From Variovorax paradoxus B4 (lineage in GTDB: Bacteria; Pseudomonadota; Gammaproteobacteria; Burkholderiales; Burkholderiaceae_C): DNA of 64,000 nt. The stretch's first letter is position 1. Each line of letters begins with the position of its first letter. The stretch covers positions 1,860,001-1,924,000 of the forward strand of contig NC_022247.1 of the NCBI RefSeq assembly GCF_000463015.1. Direction: 5' to 3'. The translations under genes and the position numbers were made by a program. Below the pieces are notes generated by a model that ran no database searches, had not been told where the DNA came from, and was given only the letters and a program-made list of their open reading frames with translations. Positions 52,250 to 61,419 of this stretch are shown one piece after another.

Positions 52250-53344
52250 ATGCCGGCGGCCCGCATTCCCATCCATGCCATCAAGGGCCGCGGCGCGGCC
52301 ACGCGCTTGGCGCACCGCTTTTCGCGCGACGAGCGCAATGCCTTCGACGACGGCTGGGGCACGCTCGAAGAACGCGCGGCCGAAGCCGAGGAGCTGCCGC
52401 CGCTCGCCACCGAAGTGCGTTTCGAGGACGTGAAGTCGGTGCTCAACGAGAACGACTCGCCCGACATTTCATTCGACCGTTCGCTCAACCCGTACCGCGG
52501 CTGCGAGCATGGCTGCATCTACTGCTTTGCCCGGCCCACGCACAGCTACCTCAATCTCTCGCCGGGGCTCGACTTCGAAACCAGGCTCATCGCCAAGCGC
52601 AACATCGTCGAGGTGCTGCGCACCGAACTCGGCCGCAAGAGCTACCGGCCCAGCCATGTCGCCATCGGCACCGCCACCGACTGCTACCAGCCCATCGAAC
52701 GCGAACTGCGGCTCACCCGTTCGGTGATCGAGCTGCTGAAGGAAACGCACCATCCGTTTGCGCTGGTCACGAAATCGAGCGCGGTGGAGCGCGACCTCGA
52801 CCTGATCGCCCCCATGGCCGCCGAGCACCTGGCCGCGGTGTACGTGACCGTGACCACGCTCGACGGCGAACTGGCCCGCAAGCTGGAGCCGCGCGCTGCC
52901 GCGCCACATCGGCGGCTGCGCACCATACGCACGCTGGCCGAGGCGGGCGTGCCGGTGGGGGTGAGCGTGGCGCCGCAGATTCCCTTCGTCAACGAGGACA
53001 TGGAACAGGTGCTCGAAGCCGCCTGGGCCGCCGGTGCGCGCAGCGCCTTCTACACGGTGATCCGGCTGCCGTGGGAGGTGGCGCCGCTCTTCAAGGAGTG
53101 GCTCGAACTGCACTACCCGCAGCGCGCGGACCGCATCATGGCGCGCATCCACGAGATGCGCGGCGGCAAGGACTACGACGCCGACTTCGCCACCCGCATG
53201 AAGGGCTCAGGCCTCTGGGCCGACCTGATCCGCCAGCGCTTCGAGAAGGCGGCGAACCGCATCGGCTTCAACCGAGAGCGCATTGCGCTCGACCTCAGCG
53301 CGTTCCGGCCACCTGGCGCAGCGGGGCAGGGCAGCCTGTTCTAG
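52250..53344 (+). CDS. PA0069-family radical SAM protein
   Basis: This 364-residue protein has the [4Fe-4S] motif C-E-H-G-C-I-Y-C with Cys85, Cys89 and Cys92, preceded by S-L-N-P-Y-R-G and followed by T-H-S-Y-L. That is the SplB-like group of radical SAM enzymes named after PA0069. It resembles spore photoproduct lyase and DNA-repair enzymes but has no proven substrate. The tail ends G-Q-G-S-L-F, a clamp-binding-like peptide. AAAGGA precedes ATG. A LexA box in the promoter supports a DNA-damage role. Confidence 0.9.
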   Translation: MPAARIPIHAIKGRGAATRLAHRFSRDERNAFDDGWGTLEERAAEAEELPPLATEVRFEDVKSVLNENDSPDISFDRSLNPYRGCEHGCIYCFARPTHSYLNLSPGLDFETRLIAKRNIVEVLRTELGRKSYRPSHVAIGTATDCYQPIERELRLTRSVIELLKETHHPFALVTKSSAVERDLDLIAPMAAEHLAAVYVTVTTLDGELARKLEPRAAAPHRRLRTIRTLAEAGVPVGVSVAPQIPFVNEDMEQVLEAAWAAGARSAFYTVIRLPWEVAPLFKEWLELHYPQRADRIMARIHEMRGGKDYDADFATRMKGSGLWADLIRQRFEKAANRIGFNRERIALDLSAFRPPGAAGQGSLF

Positions 53345-53458
53345 GATCGGCCGCTACCGTGGTGTCTGTCCCGGCGAATAAAGGTTTCATAAGGAAGTAG
53401 ATTCAAGTTCCGCTGATGCTCGGGGAATGTCCCGTGACTGCACCAAAAGGGGGTACGT

Positions 53459-53965
53459 ATGAACGGGGTATGGCTGGTCGTGATGGGTGTTTCGGGCTGC
53501 GGCAAATCGAGCCTCGGCGCTGCGCTGGCGGTGGGGTTCGGGCTGCCGCTGATCGAGGGCGACGACTACCACCCGCCGGCCAATGTCGAAAAGATGAGCC
53601 GCGGCATCGCACTGACCGATGCGGACCGCGCCGGCTGGCTCGCGACGCTGGGGCAGAAGCTGGCCGCTGCGCCGCAGGGGGCGGTGTTGACCTGCTCGGC
53701 GCTCAAGCGCAGCTACCGGGAGCAGTTGCGCGCGGCAGTGCCGGGGCTGCGCTTCGTGTTCATGGAGATCGAACGCGCCGAATCCGAACGCCGCGTGGCC
53801 GCACGGGCCGGCGCGGGCGAGCACATGTTTCCGGCGAGCCTGGTCGCCAACCAGTTCGCGACGCTGGAGTCCCCGGTCGGCGAGCCGGGCGTGCTCGCGG
53901 TCGATGCGACGGCGCCGCTGGGGGCGCTGGTCGGGCAGGTCAAGGCCTGGTTGCCTGGCGGCTGA
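53459..53965 (+). CDS. gntK: gluconokinase
   Basis: This 168-residue kinase makes 6-phosphogluconate from gluconate and ATP. Walker A is G-V-S-G-C-G-K-S-S at residues 10-18, followed by E-G-D-D-Y-H-P and L-T-C-S-A-L-K-R-S-Y-R, both diagnostic. GGGGG lies before the ATG at 53459. The convergent gnd gene consumes the product, giving a small oxidative pentose-phosphate/gluconate module. Confidence 0.94.
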   Translation: MNGVWLVVMGVSGCGKSSLGAALAVGFGLPLIEGDDYHPPANVEKMSRGIALTDADRAGWLATLGQKLAAAPQGAVLTCSALKRSYREQLRAAVPGLRFVFMEIERAESERRVAARAGAGEHMFPASLVANQFATLESPVGEPGVLAVDATAPLGALVGQVKAWLPGG

Positions 53966-53976
53966 CTTGTTCGGGG

Positions 53977-55398
53977 CTAGCCGATGACTTCCGGCCAGTT
54001 GGTATGGAAGAACTCGCCGGCGGGCTTGTCCACGCGCTCATAGGTGTGGGCTCCGAAGAAGTCCCGCTGCGCCTGCAGCAGGTTCGCCGGCAGCCGCTCG
54101 GTGCGGTAGCTGTCGTAGTAGGCCAGCGACGCGCTGAACGCCGGCACCGGAATGCCGTTGCTCACCGCCAGCGCCACCACTTCGCGCCAGTTCTGCTGCG
54201 TGCGGTTCAGGAGATCCTTGAAGAACGGATCGAGCATCAGGTTGCCCAGTGACGGGTCGGTGCGGTAGGCGTCGGTGATGCGGTTCAGGAAGCGCGCGCG
54301 GATGATGCAGCCGCCGCGCCAGATGGCCGCGATACGGCCCAGGTCGAGCTTCCACTCCTTCTTCTCGCCCATGGTCTGGATGAGGTCGAAGCCCTGCGCA
54401 TAGCTGACGACCTTCGAGGCATAGAGCGCGTCGTGCACCTTGGCCACCAGCGCCTTCTTGTCGAGCGACAGTTCGATCTTCGGCCCCTGCAGCACCTTGC
54501 TGGCTGCCACGCGAGCCTTCTTCTGCGACGACAGCACGCGCGCCTCGACCGCGGCGTTGATGGTGCTGATGACCACCGCGTTCTCGGCCGCGTTGACGAG
54601 CGTCCACTGGCCCGTGCCCTTCTGGCCGGCCTTGTCGAGAATGAGGTCGACGATCGGTTGGCCCGTTTCCGGGTCTTTCTGTTCGAGCGCCTTGGCGGTG
54701 ATCTGGATCAGGTAGCTCTGCAGCTCGCCGTCGTTCCATTGGTTGAAGACCGCCGCCATCTCGTCGGTGCTGAAGCCGGCGGCCTTGAACAGGCTGTAGG
54801 CCTCGCAGATCAGCTGCATGTCGCCGTACTCGATGCCGTTGTGCACCATCTTCACGTAGTGGCCCGCGCCGCCGGGGCCGATGTGGATCACGCAGGGCTC
54901 GCCGTCCACCTTGGCCGCGATGCTCTCGAAGATCGGCTTCATCACTTCCCAGGTGGAGAGCGGGCCGCCCGGCATGATCGACGGACCCTTGCGCGCGCCT
55001 TCCTCGCCGCCCGACACGCCCGCGCCGATGAAGCGCAGGCCCTTGGCCTGGAGGTAGGCGTCGCGGCGCTCGGTGTCGGTGTAGAGGCTGTTGCCGCCAT
55101 CGATGACGATGTCGTCCTTGTCGAGCAGGGGAATCAGCTGCTCGATGACCTGGTCGACCGGTGCGCCGGCCTTCACCATGATCTGGATCTTGCGCGGCCT
55201 GGCGAGGCTCTGCACGAACTCCTCGAGCGTCTTCGCGCCGACCAGCTTCTTGCCGGGATTGGCGGCCACGAAGGCTTCGGTGGTGGCTTCGGTGCGGTTG
55301 TACACGCTGACCTGGAAGCCGCGGCTTTCCACGTTCAGCACCAGGTTCTGGCCCATCACGGCCAGGCCGATCAATCCGAAATCGCTCTTGTTGCTCAT
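53977..55398 (-). CDS. gnd: 6-phosphogluconate dehydrogenase, decarboxylating
   Basis: This 473-residue enzyme oxidises 6-phosphogluconate to ribulose 5-phosphate with NADP. It opens with the dinucleotide loop G-L-A-V-M-G-Q-N-L, has G-G-N-S-L-Y-T-D-T, and the catalytic Lys in H-Y-V-K-M-V-H-N-G-I-E-Y with the S-G-G-E-E-G-A-R substrate loop. C-terminal R-T-D-P-S-L-G-N and Y-Y-D-S-Y-R are normal. Start M-S-N-K at 55398 has AGAAGGG upstream. It faces gntK. Confidence 0.96.
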   Translation of the reverse strand: MSNKSDFGLIGLAVMGQNLVLNVESRGFQVSVYNRTEATTEAFVAANPGKKLVGAKTLEEFVQSLARPRKIQIMVKAGAPVDQVIEQLIPLLDKDDIVIDGGNSLYTDTERRDAYLQAKGLRFIGAGVSGGEEGARKGPSIMPGGPLSTWEVMKPIFESIAAKVDGEPCVIHIGPGGAGHYVKMVHNGIEYGDMQLICEAYSLFKAAGFSTDEMAAVFNQWNDGELQSYLIQITAKALEQKDPETGQPIVDLILDKAGQKGTGQWTLVNAAENAVVISTINAAVEARVLSSQKKARVAASKVLQGPKIELSLDKKALVAKVHDALYASKVVSYAQGFDLIQTMGEKKEWKLDLGRIAAIWRGGCIIRARFLNRITDAYRTDPSLGNLMLDPFFKDLLNRTQQNWREVVALAVSNGIPVPAFSASLAYYDSYRTERLPANLLQAQRDFFGAHTYERVDKPAGEFFHTNWPEVIG

Positions 55399-55505
55399 GG
55401 CCCTTCTTTCGTATGCGGTCGATGTGGCTGACATTGTGCCGGGCGCGCCGCGCAGCCGCAGCCACAGGCGCCTATGGCCGGGCGGGACGCAGGGGCGCCG
55501 GCGTT

Positions 55506-56114
55506 TCAGCCGCCGAAGAGCGCATCGAACACGCGAATGGACGCGTAGGCGTCATTGGCCGCATAGCGGATCTGCGCTTCGGTCAGCTGCCTGTTGGCCC
55601 AGTTCGAGGTGGTCGCCTTGCGCGACTTCACGAAGCGCCGGTTGAACACCAGCGCCACGGCCGCCTTCACGCCCACCGACTTGCGGTAGCCGCGGTGGCG
55701 GAACTCGCTGTCGATGTCGAACACCGCCTTCGGCTCGATGTTGAGGCGGTTGCGGATCAGCGTGAGATCGGTCGAAAGGCCGAAGCCGACCTTCCGGAGT
55801 TCGGTGGAAGCAATCAGCGTTGCGACCACCGGATTGCATTCGGTGCGGTGCAGTTGGAACAGCCAGGCTGTCTCGCGCGTTGCGAACTGCACCACGTGCG
55901 GGCCGCCCGAGACCTCGTTCTTCGCGAAGGTGGGCTTGGATTCGGTGTCGAAGCCGGCGACGCCGGCGGCCAGCAATGCGGCGGCGGCATGTTCGGCGTC
56001 CTGCAGCGTGGAAATGACCACGATGTCTTTCAGGCCCAGGCCCTCGAAGGGTTCGAGCAGCGCGATCTGCTCGCGCTCGGGAAGGGGCGGCAACGCGGGA
56101 GGGTTGTCGCTCAC
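55506..56114 (-). CDS. 3'-5' exonuclease, DEDDy type
   Basis: This 202-residue protein has the four acidic residues of the DnaQ-like/RNase D fold: G-F-D-T-E-S-K-P (Asp and Glu), G-L-S-T-D-L (Asp), and Y-A-A-N-D-A-Y (Tyr and Asp of motif III). There is no HRDC or helicase domain, so it is a stand-alone exonuclease acting on RNA or single-stranded DNA. GTG start overlapping the TfoX stop (GTGA). Confidence 0.88.
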   Translation of the reverse strand: MSDNPPALPPLPEREQIALLEPFEGLGLKDIVVISTLQDAEHAAAALLAAGVAGFDTESKPTFAKNEVSGGPHVVQFATRETAWLFQLHRTECNPVVATLIASTELRKVGFGLSTDLTLIRNRLNIEPKAVFDIDSEFRHRGYRKSVGVKAAVALVFNRRFVKSRKATTSNWANRQLTEAQIRYAANDAYASIRVFDALFGG

Positions 56115-56524
56115 GAGGAGGCTGCTTTCTTTTTCTTCTTCACTGGGGCTTTCCTGGCAGGAGTTTTTTGGGCGGCAGCCGCGGTCTTTTTCTTCTTCGG
56201 AGGCTGGCCTGAACGCAGAGCCGCTTCATAGGCACGGCGGCCCCAGAGCGCGGCTTCCTCACGGTCTTCGAAAAGATCGGCCGGGGCCAGCCGGTATGAC
56301 ATCGGCATCGCCTTGCCTTCGCGCACATAGGTGAAGGGCGGCAGGTTCTGCTTGTCGAAATGCTCGGCGCTGCCGGCATCGGCCTTGAGGTAGAGCGTGT
56401 CCTTGGCGACGAGCGCGATCATGCGGCCCTCGTGCCATACGCCATGCCCGCCGAACATGCGGCGCGTTTCGATGCGGCCGAGGCGCTCGAAGATTTCGTG
56501 CAGGCTCTGTACGAATGCGCTCAT
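56111..56524 (-). CDS. TfoX/Sxy N-terminal-domain protein with basic tail
   Basis: This 137-residue protein holds a TfoX N-terminal domain (I-F-E-R-L-G-R-I-E-T-R-R-M-F-G-G-H-G-V, then Y-L-K-A-D) and a 30-residue C-terminal tail of Lys, Ala and Pro (P-P-K-K-K-K-T, A-P-V-K-K-K-K-K). TfoX proteins influence competence gene expression with CRP; the tail looks like a non-specific DNA-binding arm of the histone H1 type. It overlaps both neighbours by 4 bases. Confidence 0.85.
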   Translation of the reverse strand: MSAFVQSLHEIFERLGRIETRRMFGGHGVWHEGRMIALVAKDTLYLKADAGSAEHFDKQNLPPFTYVREGKAMPMSYRLAPADLFEDREEAALWGRRAYEAALRSGQPPKKKKTAAAAQKTPARKAPVKKKKKAASS

Positions 56525-56841
56525 CGTGCGGGGGTTGCGGAGGAGGGCCTGACGGGCGTCGATGTCTGCGCACCGACCACGGTGTTCCAGGCGTTCACGC
56601 GCCAACCCGTGACGATGCCGTGGCGCACGTAGGGGTCGGCCTTGGCAAAGGCTGCGGGCACATCGGCCGAGCCGGCTTCGAACAGCAGCACCGCACCATC
56701 GGGCGGGTCGGACGTGGCGCCGCCGAGCAGCAGCTCGCCGCGCTCCACGGCCTGCCACGCAAGCGCAAGGTGCGCATCGCGGAATTCGCCGCGGCGTTCG
56801 AGGTAGTCGGGTGCGGTGTCGTAAATCAGCAGGTGGTGCAT
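56521..56841 (-). CDS. YciI-like protein
   Basis: This 106-residue protein has the YciI dimeric alpha+beta barrel features: H-H-L-L-I-Y-D at the start, R-x-x-H-L-A-L-A, G-G-A-T-S-D-P-P-D-G and F-A-K-A-D-P-Y-V. The conserved His and Asp pair suggest a small hydrolase or ligand-binding protein. It lies in a long minus-strand run and overlaps TfoX by 4 bases. Confidence 0.87.
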   Translation of the reverse strand: MHHLLIYDTAPDYLERRGEFRDAHLALAWQAVERGELLLGGATSDPPDGAVLLFEAGSADVPAAFAKADPYVRHGIVTGWRVNAWNTVVGAQTSTPVRPSSATPAR

Positions 56842-56859
56842 GGTGGCTCCTCGCGGCGC

Positions 56860-57249
56860 TCAGGCCGTGATCTCGATGCGGTTGCCGTCGGGGTCGAGCA
56901 CCACGCTTTCGTAGTAGCCGTCGCCGGTGCGGCGCGGGCCGTCGAGCAGCGGGTAGCCATCCGACTTCAGCCGTTGCGTCAGTTCGTCGACCGCAGTCTC
57001 CGACCCCACGCTGATGGCCAGGTGCGTCCATCCCATGCGCTGCGCGCCGGCCTCGGCCGTTACAGGCGAGAGGGCGCTGGTCGTCATCGCCTCGATGCGG
57101 GCGCCATCGCCCAGGCTCAGGAAGCAGGACGCAAAGCCCTTGGCCGGATTGACATAGCCCGCACCGGCCGTGGCGCCGAAGTAGTCGGTGTAGAAGCGCT
57201 TGCAGCGTTCGAGATCGGTGGTCCAGAGGGCAATGTGATCGATGCGCAT
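56860..57249 (-). CDS. VOC-family (glyoxalase/dioxygenase fold) protein
   Basis: This 129-residue protein begins M-R-I-D-H-I-A-L-W-T, with paired beta-alpha-beta units and metal ligands in I-D-H, a second-half W-T-H-L-A-I and D-P-D-G-N-R-I-E. It is like single-unit glyoxalase I-type proteins. The reaction is unknown. No ribosome-binding site is strong, but the start matches the family N-terminus. Confidence 0.85.
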   Translation of the reverse strand: MRIDHIALWTTDLERCKRFYTDYFGATAGAGYVNPAKGFASCFLSLGDGARIEAMTTSALSPVTAEAGAQRMGWTHLAISVGSETAVDELTQRLKSDGYPLLDGPRRTGDGYYESVVLDPDGNRIEITA

Positions 57250-57274
57250 GAAGAAACCGAGGGAAGGAGAGCGC

Positions 57275-57778
57275 TCAGCCAATACGTCGCGACTGTGGTG
57301 GCGGGCGCGCCGGATACCAATGGTAGGCGACCCGTTCGCGTCCGCTGGCCGGGTGCCGGTCGACCGCGCCGCGCACGAGGCCGTAGCGTTCGTAGAAGCG
57401 CTGCGCCGCGGTGTTGCTGGTGGCCACGTGGAGCTTCCAGCCCTGCGGCATGCGCACGCTGGCTTCGTCGAGCAGCGCCTGCCCGAGGCCCTGGTTGCGA
57501 AGATGAGGCTCGACGAACAGCTGCGCCACGTATTCGCGCCGCGCCAGCAGCACCATGAAGGCGAGCACCTGGCCCTCGCGTTCGGCCAGCACCACGTCGG
57601 CGGGCGGCACGAATTCGGTTTGCACGCGCCGCAGCCAATGCGTGATCGGCTCGATGACGGCGGCATTCCGGTTGGCCGCAATCCAGGCGCGGCGCCAGAT
57701 GCCGGCCAGCACCAGGCTCTCTTCGGCGGCACCGTCGCGGGACCGCAATTGGAAGGCGGGAATCTGTGCTGCGGACAT
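57275..57778 (-). CDS. GNAT-family N-acetyltransferase
   Basis: This 167-residue acetyltransferase has A-Q-L-F-V-E-P-H-L-R-N-Q-G-L-G-Q-A-L-L, the acetyl-CoA pyrophosphate loop (R/Q-x-x-G-x-G/A), and N-T-A-A-Q-R-F-Y-E-R-Y-G-L, both family signatures. The substrate is unknown. M-S-A-A-Q at 57778 is used; ATG 57787 is nearly equal. Just downstream of fghA on the same strand. Confidence 0.87.
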   Translation of the reverse strand: MSAAQIPAFQLRSRDGAAEESLVLAGIWRRAWIAANRNAAVIEPITHWLRRVQTEFVPPADVVLAEREGQVLAFMVLLARREYVAQLFVEPHLRNQGLGQALLDEASVRMPQGWKLHVATSNTAAQRFYERYGLVRGAVDRHPASGRERVAYHWYPARPPPQSRRIG

Positions 57779-57814
57779 ACGCCCCATGATAAGCCGCCCG
57801 TCTGCCACGGTCGA

Positions 57815-58690
57815 TCAGCCGCGCAGCGTTTGCGCGTGGTGCGCGATGTGGTCCGCCATGAAAGTCTGGATGAAGTAGTAGCCGTGGTCGTAGCCCGCGT
57901 GGCGGCGCAATGTGAGCGGTTGGCCGGCGGCAAAGCAGGCGGCCTCGAAGGCTTCGGGGAGCAGCTGCTCGGCAAGGAATTTGTCGGCCAGCCCCTGGTC
58001 GATCAGTATGCCTTGCGGATAGGGCGCGGCAGTCTGCGATTTCATGAGCGCGCTGGCGTCGTGCGCGAGCCATTGCGCGCGGTCGTCGCCGGGCTCGCCC
58101 AGGTAGCCGCCCAACGCTTTTTCGCCCCACGGGCATTGCGTGGGCGCGCAGATGGGCGCGAACGCCGACAGCGACTTGAAGCGCCCCGGATGCCGCAGCG
58201 CCAGGGTGAGTGCACCGTGGCCGCCCATCGAATGGCCGAAGATGCCCAGATGCTGGTCGTCGATGGCGAAGTGCCGTCCCACCAAGGGCAGCAGCTCGTG
58301 CACGATCCAGCTTTCCATGCGCCAGTGGGTGGACCAGGGGGCTTCGGTGGCATCGAGGTAGAAGCCCGCGCCAATGCCGAAGTCCCAGTTGGCGGTGGCG
58401 CCGGGCAGGCCTTCGGCAATGCTCCCGCGCGGGCTGGTGTCGGGCGCGATCAACGCCAGGCCCAGGCTGGCGGCCATGCGCTGCGCGCCGGCCTTCACTG
58501 CAAAGGTCTCTTCGTTGCAGGTCAGCCCCGCCAGGTAGAGCAGGGCCGGCACGCGCTCGTGCGTGGCCTGCGGCGGCAGGTAGACCGAAAAGCGCATCGG
58601 CAGGCCGATCTCGTGCGAGGCGTGCTCGTGGAAGCTCTGCACGCCGCCGAAGGCGTGGTGCTCGGAAAGGGTCTTGAGGGTGTCGGTCAT
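57815..58690 (-). CDS. fghA: S-formylglutathione hydrolase
   Basis: This 291-residue esterase-D-type serine hydrolase releases formate from S-formylglutathione. It has L-A-G-L-T-C-N-E-E near residue 54, nucleophile Ser in G-H-S-M-G-G-H-G near 150 and His in H-A-G-Y-D-H-G-Y-Y-F near 262. It is the second enzyme of glutathione-dependent formaldehyde oxidation; the first, frmA, is two genes upstream. ATGA overlap with the hydrolase gene before it. Confidence 0.95.
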   Translation of the reverse strand: MTDTLKTLSEHHAFGGVQSFHEHASHEIGLPMRFSVYLPPQATHERVPALLYLAGLTCNEETFAVKAGAQRMAASLGLALIAPDTSPRGSIAEGLPGATANWDFGIGAGFYLDATEAPWSTHWRMESWIVHELLPLVGRHFAIDDQHLGIFGHSMGGHGALTLALRHPGRFKSLSAFAPICAPTQCPWGEKALGGYLGEPGDDRAQWLAHDASALMKSQTAAPYPQGILIDQGLADKFLAEQLLPEAFEAACFAAGQPLTLRRHAGYDHGYYFIQTFMADHIAHHAQTLRG

Positions 58691-59610
58691 CGGGCGGTGT
58701 TGTTGTGCAGTGCGGACACGAGTTCGAGCACGGCGTCGGCAAAAATGCGCGGCGCCTCCTGCGGCATGTTGTGCCCCGCGCCGGGCACCAGCCGGTGCGA
58801 GCGCGAGCCGCTGAAGCGGAGCGCATGGGCCGAGGCGTCGGCGGGCGGGCGCACACCGTCGTCGATGCCGTCGAAGGTGATGGCGGGCACGGCGATCGCG
58901 GGCTGCGCTGCGAGGCGGCGTTCGATGTCCGCGTACGCCGGGTCGCCCGGAACGAGGCCGAAGCGATGCCGGTACGAGTGGATCACCACGTCGACGAAAT
59001 CGGGGTGGTCGAAGGCGGCGGCGCTGCGCTCGAAGGTGGCGTCGTCGAACTTCCAGGTGGGCGACCAGAGCTGCCACAGCAGCCGCGTGAGCGCCCTGCG
59101 GTCCTTCGCGAGGCCGGCGCGGCCGCGCTCGCTGTGGAAGTAGTACTGGTACCAGAGGCTGTGCTCGTTTGCCGGCGTGTCCGGCTCCATCGCCTTGGCG
59201 ATGTTCTGGATGTTGTAGCTGTTGAGCGAGACCAGGCCCGCGCAGCGCTCGGGCCACAGCGCCGCCACCACGCAGGCGGCGCGGCCGCCCCAGTCGTAGC
59301 CGGCGAGCACCGCGCGTTCGATCTTCAGCGCGTCGAGCAGCGCGAGCAGGTCGGCGCCGAACGCCGCCTGCTCGCCCGAGCGCGGCGTGGCATCGCTCAG
59401 GAAGCGGGTGGCGCCGTAGCCGCGCATGTACGGAATGATCACGCGGCAGCCCTGCCCGGCGAGCATCGGCGCGACTTCCGCGTAGGTGTGGACGTCGTAC
59501 GGAAAGCCGTGCATCAGCAGCACGGGCGGGCCGCCCGAGGGACCCGTTTCGTAGTAGGCGACCTCGAGGACGCCCGCCTCGATCCTGCGCAAGGGCTCCA
59601 TGCGGTTCAT
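58687..59610 (-). CDS. alpha/beta hydrolase, epoxide hydrolase/dehalogenase type
   Basis: This 307-residue protein has H-G-F-P-Y-D-V-H near residue 34 (oxyanion) and the nucleophile elbow A-G-Y-D-W-G-G-R, with Asp instead of Ser, marking the epoxide hydrolase / haloalkane dehalogenase branch. A helical cap lies at about 130-215 and the catalytic His in G-A-G-H-N-M. It lies between frmA and fghA; in related operons such an extra hydrolase is not standard. Confidence 0.85.
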   Translation of the reverse strand: MNRMEPLRRIEAGVLEVAYYETGPSGGPPVLLMHGFPYDVHTYAEVAPMLAGQGCRVIIPYMRGYGATRFLSDATPRSGEQAAFGADLLALLDALKIERAVLAGYDWGGRAACVVAALWPERCAGLVSLNSYNIQNIAKAMEPDTPANEHSLWYQYYFHSERGRAGLAKDRRALTRLLWQLWSPTWKFDDATFERSAAAFDHPDFVDVVIHSYRHRFGLVPGDPAYADIERRLAAQPAIAVPAITFDGIDDGVRPPADASAHALRFSGSRSHRLVPGAGHNMPQEAPRIFADAVLELVSALHNNTAR

Positions 59611-59631
59611 GGCGGGCGTTCTCCTCGAGGG

Positions 59632-60738
<1,107 letters not shown>

Positions 60739-60780
60739 GGCGCTTCAGGGCAAAGGGAGGAAGGATAGCGAGGCTCGCGT

Positions 60781-61419
60781 TCAGGCCGGCCCGGCAGCAA
60801 AGATACCCGACATTCCGATGAAGCCGGGCAGGTGGCGAAAGTTCCAGATCCAGCTTCGCAGGGCGGGGTATTCGTCCAGCGAAATACCGCCTTCGCCGGC
60901 CAGTGCCGCATAGGGAAAGCAGGCCAGGTCGGCCACGGTCGCCTGCGGGCCGGCCAGCCACTGACGGCCCTCGCTGGCGCGCTCGGCCAGGTGGTCGTCC
61001 AGCAGGCGGAAGGCTGCGTGTGCGCCGCGCCGGCAGGCCTCGATGTCGATGTTCTCGTAGCCGAAGGCGTCGTGCAGCCGCGCGGCCGAGGCGGTGCGGG
61101 TGAGCTCGTCGGCAATCGCGAACCACATCGCGACCTGGCCGCGCAGCTGCGGATCATCCGGGTACCAGCGGCCCTGCGCGTCGTGCCTGCTCGCGAGATA
61201 GACCAGGATGGCCTGCGCGTCGCGCAGCACGAAGCCGTCGTCGTCGATCACCGGAAGCTGGCCCAGCGGGTTGATGCTCGCCAGGAACGCGGCCGACCTG
61301 TGCTCGCGGCCGGGATGGAAGTCGACCGGCACGCTCTGGTAGTCGACGCCGAGCCACGCGAGCATCTGCCGCACCTTGAAGCAGTTGCCCGACAGGGCGT
61401 AGTCGTAGAGCCGGATCAT
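60781..61419 (-). CDS. glutathione S-transferase-like protein of the Rieske locus
   Basis: This 212-residue GST-fold protein starts R-L-Y-D-Y-A-L-S-G-N-C-F-K-V-R, with Ser9/Cys12 near the catalytic position, L-P-V-I cis-Pro loop and D-A-Q-A-I-L-V-Y. The helical domain has A-T-V-A-D-L-A-C-F. The gene overlaps the Rieske-less oxygenase gene by 4 bases. A GST-like protein with a structural role, NdmE, accompanies the NdmC/NdmD N-demethylase; by analogy this one may scaffold the complex, though plain detoxification is the alternative. Confidence 0.88.
   Translation of the reverse strand: MIRLYDYALSGNCFKVRQMLAWLGVDYQSVPVDFHPGREHRSAAFLASINPLGQLPVIDDDGFVLRDAQAILVYLASRHDAQGRWYPDDPQLRGQVAMWFAIADELTRTASAARLHDAFGYENIDIEACRRGAHAAFRLLDDHLAERASEGRQWLAGPQATVADLACFPYAALAGEGGISLDEYPALRSWIWNFRHLPGFIGMSGIFAAGPA

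Noticed and set aside
49819..53400. Very long plus-strand open frame (over 1190 codons) opposite and across several genes
   Set aside because: It runs antisense to the GbsR operon genes and out of frame through the radical-SAM gene; its composition is the Arg/Gly/His-rich pattern of shadow frames in GC-rich DNA, while the opposing genes have clear family motifs.
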